Assembly (NCBI GenBank): GCA_030141605.1
Contig: JAQGDQ010000126.1
Coordinates: 62,001 to 126,000 of the forward strand
Source of the DNA: Tubiluchus corallicola
Taxonomy: Eukaryota > Priapulida > Priapulimorpha > Priapulimorphida > Tubiluchidae
Direction of reading: 5' to 3'
DNA: 64,000 nucleotides
Part shown: positions 12,430-24,472 of the stretch, piece after piece
Layout: the number at the start of each line of letters is the position of its first letter
Position numbering within the stretch: position 1 is the first letter of the stretch
Translations under genes and position numbers: made by a program
Notes under the pieces: generated by a model
Told to the model about the DNA's origin: nothing
Database searches by the model: none
What the model saw: only the letters and a program-made list of their open reading frames with translations

Positions 12430-13960
12430 GAGACTTGTAATTCCAAGCTTTGTTGGGGAGTTTAATTCTCACTTGGGATCAATGTTCGGTAATTAGTTAG
12501 CCACAGCATGTGAAAATAATAATCATGCGATCCCTGCCATGCTTTATCTAGCTGATGCTTACTGTTTTACAAGTCCAGCCCATAATACTAAATCATGTTT
12601 TAAGTACTAGACAAAACAGATAGATCATATTTTAAGAACAAATGCGACGAAACCGACGAGGCCGTTCCATATCAGCGGTTTTATACCTGGTATACAACGA
12701 CGATTTGCAATGGCTTCGTAATTGATCGAACCATCACAATATGGGGGTGGGAGTAAAAATAAATGTAGTTTCACTGTGTAACAGTCTTGCGATTACTGTT
12801 ATGCTTTCACAACCAATTCACGTAGATTTTTATGTAGAGCAACAATTTGATGTCCCTCCAAGTATTTGTCCTAAATGGATACCCGGATAAAGCAATAGAT
12901 AATCACTTTGATAGATACAAAAATATTACTGATTAAAAGTTACATGAAATAGCCATGTTTGCAAGTGCTCTAAGGTGTACAAATGTAAACTGTGATAATA
13001 ATATTCGCCGAGCAGACATTAATAAATTCTCTAATGAAGTTAACAATGACTTAACTGAACCTGTGTCTGAAACTGTTCTTTCGTGTAACTCTTGTGATGA
13101 TCGCTCTGAAAATTTTACTGAAATTCCCGGATGAAATGAGTTAGTACCCATCAGCTAAAATACTCGTCATCAGCTGGCGCATACAATGTAGTCCACGTGC
13201 TGGTTTCTATTCGGGCGAAATGAGATGCAAACGAGCAAGTTTTAAACTTGCATTCAAAGAATAGAAGAAACAAGAAGTTAATCAACGTGCAAATAAGTTG
13301 GCTTATAAAATTTGGCAAGGAAACTATAAAGGCTTGTGGAGTAATATTAATCATGAAACGAAGCCAAAAACTCACTTCCGGATAACATTGATAGCGCCGT
13401 GAGTCCAAAGAATATTTGTTCAAAGTCAGCAGATCTTTACAAAAAACTGTTTAATTCATTTGAATGTGAACAGTATCAACAAATCGTTAAAACCAAGTTT
13501 ACAAGAAACATTGATCCTATTTGTCACATTACTGACTAGAAATGAAAAATGCGGCCTCATAGCTCTCATCTAAAAAAAGTCCGTGACCAGATGGCATCTT
13601 CGCGGAACATTATAAATATGCGTCAGATACGTAATATATTATTAATAAGTGATATATTATTGATAGGTATGAGTTTAGTTTATTAACAACAGACAACCAA
13701 TTTGAGTACAAAGAAGTTATTGACTTTTACTGTGAGAAATGCACTCCTGACATATATGCTTTAGGGAGGCTTATAGACTCTAGCAAAGCAGTTGATCGTA
13801 TTAATTATCTTAAATCGTTCTTAAAAATGATAGGCAATACTGATATGCCAAACATTATTGCGAGACTATTGTATTTTTTGTTACAACAAACCAATTATTT
13901 CAGTTAAATGGAATGGATTTATGAAAATAAAATAGTGCTTTTCTGAGGCTTGGCATGTAA
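12430..13960 (+). mobile_element. LINE D: endonuclease end, linker and RT start (broken)
   Basis: Plus strand. Near 12560-12680 an endonuclease-like piece reads AHNTKSCFKY...QIDHILRTNA. A basic linker follows at 13200-13340 (KLAYKIWQGNYKGLWSNINHE). RT N-terminal signatures are PDGIFAEHYKYA near 13588 and EVIDFYCEKCTPDIYA. Motif A is IDSSKAVDRINYLKLFLKMI near 13780-13830, followed by NIIARLLYFLLQQTN. Readable sequence ends near 13960, just before the inverted repeat at 13978, so motifs B and C are missing. Stops and frameshifts are frequent. Confidence 0.75.
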
Positions 13961-13977
13961 CTGTAAAAGAAGTCAAA

Positions 13978-14122
13978 ATACCCATAAATCTCGAAAAATT
14001 CTTTATTTTTTCAGGAGTTTTCGTCCCACTTTTGGTCGCTTTCGTCGCTTTCTGTACAGCTGACGAAGTCCGAGAGATACGAGAGCTCCTGAAAAAAATA
14101 AAGAATTTTTGAAATTTATGGG
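13978..14122 (+). repeat. Imperfect inverted repeat with hammerhead-like core
   Basis: The outer arms (CCATAAATCTCGAAAAATTC on the left, AGAATTTTTGAAATTTATGG on the right) pair with a few mismatches, and so do the inner arms CAGGAGTTTTCGTC and GAGAGCTCCTG. On the plus strand near 14060 the sequence CAGCTGACGAAGTCC is followed by ACGAGAG and then TCCTGAAAAAAATAAAG. That order resembles a hammerhead ribozyme (CUGANGA, stem II, GAAA) as found in the terminal repeats of Penelope-like elements. The GAAA box is GAGA here, so it is probably inactive. It resembles the arms of the element at 14286-16740. Confidence 0.6.
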
Positions 14123-14334
14123 AATTGATATATCTCTAGTTAATTTTATTGTAATGTCAAGGCGACGTCCTATCAAGCAAAATGCTTAATTTTCACTACT
14201 GTGATCTAAGCGAGACATTTTCTTAGACCGTTAATGGCTGTCACGTTAACAATAAGGTTGTAAAACCAAAAGAACGGTAAGAGAAGTCAAAATGCCCTTT
14301 AAGTCTCAAAAAATTCCTTATTTTTTCCTTCGGA

Positions 14335-14372
14335 AGCTTTTGTCACTATGAACTTCATCAGCTGTGCAGTAA
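14335..14372 (-). ncRNA. Degenerate hammerhead-like motif in PLE flank
   Basis: On the minus strand the flank reads CAGCTGATGAAGTTCATAG then TGACAAAAGCTTCCG and GGAAAAAATAAGG. CTGATGA matches the hammerhead core, and the second core box (GAAA) appears as CAAAA. It has the same sense as the RT. Penelope-like elements are known to carry type I hammerhead ribozymes in their terminal repeats. This copy looks inactive. Confidence 0.4.
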
Positions 14373-15110
14373 AAAAATACAGGTAAAACAACTTATAATA
14401 TAAAAGATGCAAAGTACGTAAATAGGCTGTATTAGAGAAGAACCATTACAGTTACTAAAAACGGAAAGTAAAATAAAAATTAAACTGCCAAACACACCTA
14501 AAATCAACTACATACAGTATAGATTTTGAAAGGTAACTGAAACTCTTCCAATTGACCTTATGGAAATTTAACCTAACCAACTACTTGTGGTGTGCTATCA
14601 GAAAGAAAACACCAGATATAACTATTTGCAGTTTGTTAAAAGCCAGAATTGTATCTGTCACGGCTGTTAATGAAAACAATATGGTTACAGTGGTATATTA
14701 GCTGCAATGCTGTACAATACTGACATGAGATAGAATTATAAATATCTCTAAGATATTAAATTTTTCTAAGATGGAAAAATTACAAAAAATACAGAAGAAA
14801 TTAAAAGAAAACAAAAATGGTTAGAAAATTAAGAAACTTTAAGAAAAGAAAAAACATGTATGCATATAAGATATATAAAAAAATTATGAAAGTTGTAAGA
14901 AATATAAAAAAACATTAAAAATGCTGAGATTGAACTAAACTGATGTACATGTAATTCAAAATTTACCAATCCTTATCAATATAAATTGAAGGTTTGTATT
15001 TTTTAATCAATTTTGCTTCACCCAATATTCTTTCCACATGATTTTTAGCTCTAAATAAAATAGAGGCATTAAAAGGGGGTGATTGCAAAAGGCCATGGTT
15101 TTTACAATTT

Positions 15111-15480
15111 TTACGTGCGATTTTTACAATTACATAAGTGCTCCATTAAACGGTCTCTAATACGGTGCTTTGTTTGCCCTATGTAAACTTACTAGTAGAC
15201 AGAACAATACAGTTTGTAAACTGTTTTTTATAGTGCAACGTCTGTCCAGTCCTGAAAAGCAAACTATCCAAAGAGCACGTTTGCTTGCAGGACATGGAGT
15301 ACGTTGTAAAGCAGATTTCACAAGTTTGTTTTTAAGGTGTTGTTGTGTCGTTCATATTAAACTGGTGATTTTTTTTATAGTTTTGCCAATTTTAGTTGCA
15401 GTGGAGTCATTCATAAACGGAAGTATCAGGCTTAAGATGTGATGTTTTTTTGACAATTTCTCTGCACTTGCCGCGTCGTT
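15111..15480 (-). pseudogene. Penelope-like linker and GIY-YIG endonuclease, broken
   Basis: Minus-strand 15111-15188 reads VYIGQTKHRIRDRLMEHLCN then CKNRT and a stop. This is the YIG half of a GIY-YIG nuclease, with the conserved Arg (RIRDR) and Glu-His (MEH). It is preceded by two in-frame stops. Upstream, 15190-15440 holds the usual RT-EN linker (LPFMNDSTATKIGKTIKKI). Its place after the RT on the same strand is the normal order in Penelope-like elements. Confidence 0.8.
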
Positions 15481-15795
15481 CTACAGACAGCATAGATTTA
15501 ACATTATTAATCTTCCTAGTGACATGCATGTCCCATGGCCCTACTTAGCTTGTTCTGCACTAAAGCCCTTTTTGTCTGGAAGAGATGAGCCGAATAGAAA
15601 TTCAAAAATAACTCACTGTGGGCATCTTTACATGAAGTTCATGTTCAACTTTGCCTATGTAGCTAACTGAGAGAGTCAAGTCCAGAAAGTTTAGCAATCT
15701 AGAATTAACGTTGGTTCAGCTGTGAATTTTATAGCGGGATGAAAGGAGTTAATTTGTCTGAGGAAACAGTGCCTAAATTGCTGCACCATATGTCA

Positions 15796-16205
15796 AAAAC
15801 AATGTCATTAATATAACAATTCCATAAAATAGGATTATACTGACATGACTAAAGAATGAGAGTTTCTAGACTGTGCATGAAAGTTATGGTAAATAGAGGG
15901 GCTAAACGATTACACACGGGAACTCCTTCATTCTGATGAAAATAAGAAGTGTCAATCCGAAAATAATAGTTTGACATAATCTCATTGAGCATATTAGGAA
16001 TCTCATGTAAGTGTAATACGAACGTATTAACTCCTGGCATATACATAGAAAGGTTCATACAAGCTTCTACACCGTCACTGATGGGTATACTTGTGTATAA
16101 ACTTGTCACGTCTAAACTAAAAAAATAAACTGGTTGTTGGAACACCGTTTGGAAATTGTTTGTGAATATTGTGAAGAAAATGCCTGGTGTTATGGCACGG
16201 TACAT
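15796..16205 (-). pseudogene. Penelope-like reverse transcriptase, broken
   Basis: Minus strand, 15849-16205 stop-free. It reads FFSLDVTSLYTSIPISDGVE (motif A, very typical of Penelope-like RT), then YYFRIDTSYFHQNEGVPVCN and LAPLFTITFMHSLE (motif B, normally QxxGxxMGxxLSP). After a stop the catalytic box reads WNCYINDIVF at 15796-15830, where YIDD is expected, so the first catalytic Asp is Asn. Further down a degenerate FTAEPT...LD segment follows, as in the family. RT N-terminal motifs beyond 16205 are not readable. Confidence 0.85.
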
Positions 16206-16744
16206 TTATTAATAATTATTGCAAAATACGCTCTAATACCCATGAAGGTTCTTCACAAAGAGTTCCATTAGTGGTAACAACTTTTTTCTTTCCTGTTATT
16301 TTCTTTATTTTTTGCCCTTTTATAATTTTTTAAATTTCTTTTTTGTAGCTTTTATATTTTTATATCTTAAAAATATCTTAGAGGACTTTATAATTGTATC
16401 TGATGTCAGTGTTGTTCAGCTAATACACCACAGACACTTGTAATCGTATTGTATTCATTTAGAGTCTAGGTAGATACTATCCTGGCTTTTAACACATTAC
16501 AAACAGTTATCTATGGTGTTTTCTTTCTGATAGCACACCATAAGCAGTTGATTTGACTAATGTTCATAAATTCAATAGGTAAAAGCTTTAACGTTTTTTA
16601 TATCTATGCTATGCGAAGTTGATTCTACATATGTTTATTAGTCTTATTTTCATTTTGCTTTTTTAATTATTAGGGACGAAAACTTCTGAAGGAAAAAATA
16701 AAAAAAATTTCGAGACCTAAAGGGCATGTTGACTTACAGCTTGC

Positions 16745-17036
16745 TGAATTAAATTGAATTTGCTAGAAAAGGGTGCTTTTATATAGTACCATATGCCGTA
16801 TAATGATGGTAAAGAGTTCTGTTTTAGCTAGTACTGTATATAGTGACATATACTTGCATTCTTTATTACGGATCAAGTGGGGAGACAAGCTGTTCGAACA
16901 TTGATTTTATTTTAATTTTGTAAGTTACCTTTGTAAATATTGGTTTGTAGTTTGTAGTTTTTAATTATTAATATTGTATTCTATGCCATACGGACGAAAC
17001 GTCTGAAATAAATGTGTCTATCAATCTATCTATATA
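16745..17036 (+). mobile_element. Probable 3' end of a retroelement with TCTA tail
   Basis: A non-coding stretch ends in CATACGGACGAAACGTCTGAAATAAA followed by TGTGTCTATCAATCTATC. GACGAAACGTC with a following TGAAATAAA is a recurrent terminal motif of Penelope-like and related elements, and the short TCTA-rich tail resembles a retroelement end. No coding sequence is attached. Confidence 0.4.
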
Positions 17037-17630
17037 TGTGGACCTTTGACGCACGGGTCAGGGATTGAAAAGTTGCAAGTTCATTTAGAATGCAACTGCT
17101 CGGTAATCAAACAATGTGAATTTATTAAAATTAAAATTATGACTGTCAAACAAAAGGCTGATGTGTTTTAAATGTCTAATTCCATAACTAATGTTTGCAA
17201 CAAAGTCTCCACTTTCTGACCGCGTCAGAAACATTGTCAACTACATGTTAGCGATTTGCTTTTTGAAATTCTGACTGTCTTTGCCAGAAAGTTTAATCAG
17301 TTAGATGTTGCTGTTATGCCAGGGACGCAGGTATAGTAAGTACGTCACAATTATAGCAACGGGGAGCTTAGGCGAAACTATAGACGAAGTTACTTGCGGG
17401 GAAACATAGGCACCACTAGCATTTTAACACGCCAAGAACTAAGTATTTTACGAGAATTTGCGCATCATACAACAACAGATTTTCAGGATTTTTATCACTA
17501 TGAGAACTTTGTCGCTAACTTCTTTGCGACGAAATGAAGCAGCCGACTTTGAAGGAATTTTTGTAATTTTTGCAAATAAACAGACTTGTGTTATTTAGAA
17601 AAGTATACTTTTTATTTTTTGCTAATAAAA
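17037..17630. other. Non-coding, no gene seen
   Basis: There is no coding frame on either strand with recognisable content. Confidence 0.6.
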
Positions 17631-17641
17631 ATAAAAATAAA

Positions 17642-17703
<62 letters not shown>

Positions 17704-17742
17704 TAACAACAACAACAATAATAATAATAATAATAATAATAA
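17631..17742. repeat. (AAT)n microsatellite with AAC and AAAAT variants
   Basis: AAAAAT units, then about 18 AAT units, a few AAC units, then AAT again. Open frames crossing it are poly-Ile or poly-Leu artefacts. Confidence 0.95.
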
Positions 17743-17744
17743 AA

Positions 17745-19235
17745 TATAATGACATAATGATGTACAGTCAGGATTACTGCAATTAGGTAAAAGAAAAGTT
17801 GCGAGATTCAGCTGTTTTTGAAGTTGTTCCTGAAGTACATAATCCTTTCAGTGCACTCTGTGCAACTAATGGTACTCCTAGTTTAAATAAGCTTGAATTT
17901 TGTGACTTGTTTTTTCCTACAGAATCTTAGCGTATCCAACTTTGAAAGGTCTTGTAAAATCGCGTAAGAAAAACTATCCCTTTGAAACTTGTCATACCTT
18001 CATTTAGTTTGCATGACGAGTCATACCTAGTTTCTAAGTGTGTTCATCATTTCCTTTCATCATTACGTCTGTAAAAGTTTGCCGTTTGAAAAACACATAG
18101 GACGTAGAATTCAGATTACCTTTTTGAGAAATTCAATCTCTAGAAATTCCAAATTTTGCCTGCATGTGCACATTTAATGTTAAGCGATTATAGGATAATG
18201 CAGATGTAGACATCTTTATAACTCAGGGCTAGAACTTAGCACAAAGCGTCCTTTCCGGCAGTAAGATTGTATTCCACAATTCTTTCTTAAAATGTGATAA
18301 GGTGATTTACAAAAAAAAACATGGAGTTCCTATGGATTCTATTGTAATGTTGTAGTTGCTGACTTATTTTTTGCTTGTGCTTTGCTAGAAAAATAGGTTT
18401 TTAATGTTATGCCATTTATACAACGTTTGTTTTATAGAAGGTATAGGCCTACTTATGATTGTCTAGTAACATTTCATATAAGTAACGTTTGTTGTTCGGC
18501 CTTTTCACACTGTGATTTCATTTACGCACCTGCTCGCGTATTTCATCTTTATTTGTAAACCCTTTTATATTAATTAAAAGGTCTAATACATATTTAACCA
18601 AATATCTTCTTGTTCAAGCTTGAGATATTAGCAGTAGTTAACGCATATTATCTGTTAGGGATTTATAATGTTCTAGCGAACGTGATCAAGTAAGTGTCAT
18701 CTGTCAAGAAACCTACAATTAATTACTGCCTATTTTCGCAAGGAGTATATAAATACAAGGCAGTTACCACAGAGAAGAAAACTCACTGCGCATTTCCTGT
18801 ACTTTCCTACTACACTAGCAAGATAATAAGCCAAATGCAGTGTTCATTTCCGTTCTAAGTAGTGGTCATCTAAAAGCTCGCCAGCAGGCCGCCAAATGCA
18901 TTTAGGCGTTATTCAACTTGTGTTCGTCTTCTGTCTAAAACTTCATACGTAGTAGCTATAGATGTAATTATTTCTTATTTCATGCCTGTTTTGCCGGTCG
19001 TCCTACCGAATGACCTTACATGACTGCAAAATAGTTTGTTTACGGCTGCCGTGATCTGGTTAAGACTAAAAAAATTTACCTGTGGGTTATTACACTCAAA
19101 TTATCATTTATTTTATCAGAATACGGTAATTTATTGCAAATGTTATTGTTGCGTAAAGAAGATACCATCAGCCATCCTCGTACATGTTTTTATACACTAG
19201 AAAAAAATCCCTGTACCACCAAGAACCTGTTTATA
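17745..19235. other. Non-coding, one TATA-like site
   Basis: No supported gene. TATATAAATA at 18746-18755, followed about 10-25 bases later by CAGTTACC, resembles a core promoter or LTR promoter, but no coding sequence follows it. Confidence 0.5.
18746..18755 (+). promoter_or_regulatory. TATA-box-like sequence
   Basis: TATATAAATA in an otherwise mixed-composition stretch with possible initiator sequence downstream. No gene can be attached, so this is weak. Confidence 0.2.
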
Positions 19236-19239
19236 AAAG

Positions 19240-19760
19240 TTTACCTACATCAATTTAACTCTGTTGAATCCGAAAAAACTGTTCGAAAACCAGCTCGAAA
19301 AATCAGCTCAAAATGGTCAAAAAACGCAAAAAACAAAAACGTCGCCAAGTTCTATAAATCACTAGAAACACTATAAATCAAAAGAAATTCCTCGAAAATT
19401 AACATTAAGAAGTGATTATTGGTAGCTCTTTTAATAATACATGACATTTAGTATTTATGAGTTTTTGGTGTAAATTTTAACTTTTATATAGCACTGTTAT
19501 CTGCTGAAATAAACCTAAATAAAAAATCCTAAGATTAATTGTAACTAAGAAATTAATTTCTGTCACTTTTATTTCAAAAATGGCCGCCACATAAACAAAA
19601 TTACGCCGATCATACAATTGTATTAACTGTTTCAGCTAAAAAGTTATTATAAAAACAAAAAGCAATTTACTTTTATTGATTCGACCTCGCTAAATTTAAA
19701 AAGCTGCTACTAGACCGCAAGAAGGTTGCAAGGCGACTTAAACAGTCCAATTAGCAAAAA
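19240..19760 (+). repeat. Dispersed repeat, copy 1 (see 62880-63450)
   Basis: Shares long diverged similarity with 62880-63240: CAATTTAACTCTGTTGAATC, then TATAAATCAAAAGAAATTCC, AAATGGCCGCCACATAAACA, GCCGATCATACAATTGTATT and TTCGACCTCGCTAAATTTAA, in the same order in both places. No coding content is convincing. The 80-codon open frame at 19134-19376 falls partly inside it and is not conserved. Confidence 0.7.
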
Positions 19761-20620
19761 GTGAAACGGCCACTGGGCTCGCGACATAGTTCAGTAGAAT
19801 CGCGAAAAAGTTTGCTAAAAGATTTCAGCTAAAAGTTTGAAATTTTGCTCAATGCCAAGACCCATCAAGATCAAAATGATTAACTTCAGAAATGCGGCCA
19901 ATGGAAAGTCATTCATTAGGGCCGGCTCTAGCTCGTTTGGCGCCCTAGGCAAAAGTATTTTTAACGCTCCATTCTCAAGGGCTTCCCCAGGGGCGTAGTA
20001 AGACACTACAATTAGATAGTTCAGTTTCACCCATCTTTATTTTTGATTTAGTTATTTATATAATATGGAAGTGTGTGCAATTACTTGTAACTCCGTAACA
20101 AATTTCCACGAAACGTTGTGGAGAAGGTGATATAGAGAAGGGAAACGTTGTGGAGAAAGGGATATAGAGTGGCACACGGGGATATACTGTGGCAAAATGG
20201 GCGTTCTTCGCCGTTCTTTTTTCGCAAAACTTGATCTTGATTGATATACAAAAGCATTCGTGAAAGTTGCAAAACAAAATTGTGTGCAAAAACAATGTTG
20301 CAAAAACAAAACAAAAAACAAAACACTAAGTAGCTGTGAAACTGACCAAAACATTTGTATAACGTGTAGCCTAGTCATACAAAAACTATGTAACTGTTCA
20401 GGCTATCAAGTGCCATGTCACTTAGCTAGTTCTGCTGGGAAATATTTCCAGTATAACGGATCCGGAGTCCCAGCGCGGATCCGTCTCAGGATGTATAGAG
20501 CGGCATACAAGTTATGAAATACCACAGCAGACGAGAAAAGTAAAAAGATCCGAAATACGAATGTAAAATAAACTTTGATACATAACCAGTAGCCATAATA
20601 CATAACCAATAATACATAAT
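19761..20620. other. Non-coding with short local repeats
   Basis: At 20110-20170 the phrase GAAACGTTGTGGAGAA...GATATAGAG occurs twice in tandem. Overlapping open frames on both strands are low-complexity products of A- and C-rich sequence and have no recognisable motif. Confidence 0.5.
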
Positions 20621-20622
20621 TC

Positions 20623-21024
20623 ATGACATGTGAACAGACTTTTGTGCAAAAATTAGCAAGCCTACAGCATTCACCTTTACAGACAGAAAGGCCAGATTGG
20701 AATCGTCAAATTACGGCATGCATTCTATTTTATACAAGTACATTTGCATTACTGGGCTTCTCAACCACACCCATTACCAACATTAGGGGGTTGGTCAAAA
20801 TCTGCCTTCGTAATTTTACTTTAGTGACAACTGTTCCTTTAATAGCAATGTACAGCTTTCAGCAATTGAGTACAAGATTATTTATCAACCAGATATATAA
20901 TATACCAAATCACTTAACTCTGGGACTGGCCAATTTACGAGTCCCTATAATTGGCCCAGTCCTGTTCCTAATACGAGCCGTTCTGAGCTTCAGAGGTTGG
21001 TTCAATCCAACGACACACAGATGA
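20623..21024 (+). CDS. Unrecognised 133-codon open frame
   Basis: Begins with ATG and ends with TGA at 21022-21024. The product has a polar start (MTCEQTFVQKLASLQHSP) and then hydrophobic patches at about residues 33-50, 70-83 and 108-120, with a basic end. I recognise no family or signal peptide. A 14-bp inverted repeat lies inside it (GGGACTGGCCAATT at 20922 against AATTGGCCCAGTCC near 20949), which is more typical of repeat DNA than of a gene. It abuts a GC-richer block that may be part of a retroelement. I regard it as more likely chance or repeat-derived than a real gene. Confidence 0.15.
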   Translation: MTCEQTFVQKLASLQHSPLQTERPDWNRQITACILFYTSTFALLGFSTTPITNIRGLVKICLRNFTLVTTVPLIAMYSFQQLSTRLFINQIYNIPNHLTLGLANLRVPIIGPVLFLIRAVLSFRGWFNPTTHR

Positions 21025-21785
21025 ATTCTACGCTGAGCAAAGGAAACGATAGCTTCTACCTCCAGAGTTCCTGGCTGAGAGTCCACACCTTGTCACCTTC
21101 TAGACATCGACCAAAAAGCCCAGACTCTCGCCCTGACTCTCCCCTTATGAAACCTCTCTCTCATGTGACATGATGCACTCCGTGGCTGGCTAACCGAGCA
21201 TTCTGACTTCTGAGTGCTTCGTCACCCCAACCATCTGGGCATCTCGACTTTAAGCGCTTCGATACTTTTTACTGTCCTAGAATGCCACTGCTCCAAAACC
21301 CACGGCCCTACTTTCAGCCCTCATTAGCCGTTTACTAAACTAGCCAGTGGTCAGGTTCTCATTTCACATGATCGAGTTCTGACAACAGTCCTTTCAATTA
21401 TGAACAATGGTGCAACGCCTGTTAATTAGTTAAACTGACCGAGTACCATCGTCGTCATTGCTCGTAGACCCTGCTAACGAACTTCGAATTACATTTCAAG
21501 TTCGCACCTGTCTCGGAGATACAGATCAATATAGGCCAAACTTCTCTTAAATATTATTGAGTTCATCGTGTAGTTACAATTCTATTTGTCTATTACTTTA
21601 TTTTTCTATTATCAACCAGTTGTCAGAAACGCTTTCATAAGTATATTAAATGCGAGGGAGAAGCTGAGTGAGTTCTCTGTTCATTACACTGGTTATCCTC
21701 CTTTCTGATAACGTTTATTCATTAATTGATTTTGATTATTCTTTAGTGAATATTTTTATATTCCGAAATAAATTCATAACACCAA
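21025..21785 (+). mobile_element. Possible LTR-like or other non-coding repeat block
   Basis: A GC-richer, pyrimidine-rich stretch with no coding frame. Near its end TATATTAAATG (21640) is followed about 30 bases on by GAGTTCTCTGTTCATTACAC, and then by GAAATAAATTC (21765). TATA, initiator and polyadenylation signal in that spacing is what a retrotransposon LTR shows. I cannot find a second copy, a primer-binding site or a target-site duplication, so the call is tentative. Confidence 0.25.
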
Positions 21786-22806
<1,021 letters not shown>

Positions 22807-23480
22807 TGAGACAGATAAAGAGGGAGAGAAGGACCGAGAGAGAAACAGAGGGAGAGGATGAAGGAGGGAAGGAGGTAAACGGAGAGAAGCAAACAGAAAA
22901 AGAGTAATTGACGGCTTTATCATACTAAAATACCTTTTTAAAGCAATTAAAAACTTCACCGTGATTTTTCTGTTAAAAAATCATACTGAGAAATGCTTTT
23001 CTGCGAAACGAGTATCTAGGAAAATATTTTCTGGAAAACGACCTCAAATCGTATGAAAGCTACTTAATCTGTTGCATAGCGGTTTCTTTTTGAAGTTCTC
23101 TCGCTTTGCAAAAACACTTCATCTGAAAGTGAGCCTACTGAATCGTCTCCTTTAGATTACATGTTGCATAATAATTATTTTAATTACTTTCTTATTATTG
23201 GAATTATCTGTATAACACAGCAATACATGTGCCATTTTACTTACTTTTCCATTTGTGCTATTTTTACTACGCACCTGTGGCTTCGTTGACAGCAGTAAGC
23301 AGAAAAGTAAAATATGGTTACCAATATTAACAATAGGTATTTCCGCCAAAGTTAATTCTGCACAGATTACATCGCAACAATAACAACCATAAGTAACCAA
23401 TAGCCAACATTATCAAACTACCCAAAATTAGTGATATGAGTTTAGTTTTTAATTATCTGAATAAGTATGTCTCAAACACG

Positions 23481-23500
23481 TTTCTTTAAATTTCTTACAG
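23481..23500 (+). other. Splice acceptor of the peptide-precursor exon
   Basis: A pyrimidine-rich tract ending TTTCTTACAG just before the ATG of the precursor. It decides the start codon, because the longer open frame from 23467 would cross it. Confidence 0.6.
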
Positions 23501-23508
23501 ATATAACA

Positions 23509-23844
23509 ATGATGACAGATCAGACTTCGTATGTGCTGCTATTATTAGCGGGAGTTCTGACGTTAGGAATGTGTTTAGAAAAGGAAACAGTATACGACAT
23601 TTTATCAAAACAGCCTCAAGATGAAATACTTCTCTCATTTGAGAATGGCCCACTTGACTATAAAACAGCAAAGCGGGCAGGTAACCACTACTGGAAGCCA
23701 TACGCGGGACCAGTACCAGCATCACGCCCGATAGGACTATGGCTTCCTATACATGACGACCTGCCAGGAAAGAGCGCCCGATCACATCCGGTGGCCAGGG
23801 AAGTAGAAGAAGCCAAGGTGCCATTTCGGTGGGGACGTCGATAA
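23509..23844 (+). CDS. Putative amidated neuropeptide precursor (RWamide-like)
   Basis: Predicted 111-residue secreted precursor. Residues 1-22 form a textbook signal peptide (MMTDQTSYVLLLLAGVLTLG, then MC) followed by an acidic spacer. A dibasic KR at 55-56 would release a peptide starting AGNHYWKPYAGPVP. GK at 87-88 and the single Arg at 91 and 97 are weaker sites. The C-terminus is AKVPFRWGRR: Gly as amide donor plus a dibasic end, predicting a peptide ending VPFRW-amide. I chose the ATG at 23509 because TTTCTTTAAATTTCTTACAG immediately upstream (ending 23500) is a good splice acceptor, so the exon probably starts at 23501 with 8 bases of 5' UTR. An in-frame upstream ATG at 23467 lies within that intron. 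The 5' UTR exon was not found. I do not recognise the family. RWamides are known in sea anemones (Antho-RWamide), but those precursors are multi-copy. Confidence 0.7.
   Translation: MMTDQTSYVLLLLAGVLTLGMCLEKETVYDILSKQPQDEILLSFENGPLDYKTAKRAGNHYWKPYAGPVPASRPIGLWLPIHDDLPGKSARSHPVAREVEEAKVPFRWGRR

Positions 23845-24472
<628 letters not shown>

Larger units (their letters stand above)
14286..16740 (-). mobile_element. Penelope-like element with inverted terminal repeats
   Basis: About 2.45 kb with its coding part on the minus strand between long, diverged inverted repeats (14286-14900 and 16290-16740). Matching segments include GTCAAAATGCCCTTTAAGTC at 14286 against GACCTAAAGGGCATGTTGAC at 16720, and GTGCTATCAGAAAGAAAACACC at 14591 against the complement near 16510-16540 (GGTGTTTTCTTTCTGATAGC). 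Inside are a reverse transcriptase and a GIY-YIG-type nuclease, the two domains that define Penelope-like elements with an endonuclease. Direct or inverted flanking repeats are known for this group. Stops and mutated catalytic residues show that it is dead. Confidence 0.85.

Noticed and set aside
20052-20378. Overlapping minus-strand ORFs of 79-108 codons
   Set aside because: Low-complexity Phe/Cys-rich products of A-rich DNA in three frames; no motif, no gene context.
23467-23508. Upstream in-frame ATG of the peptide precursor
   Set aside because: It lies in the polypyrimidine/acceptor region and would place a charged extension before the signal peptide.
23677-23760. Homology of the released peptide to neuropeptide B/W
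   Set aside because: Only scattered W, K-P, A-G and G-L matches, and the peptide does not follow directly after the signal peptide as in that family.
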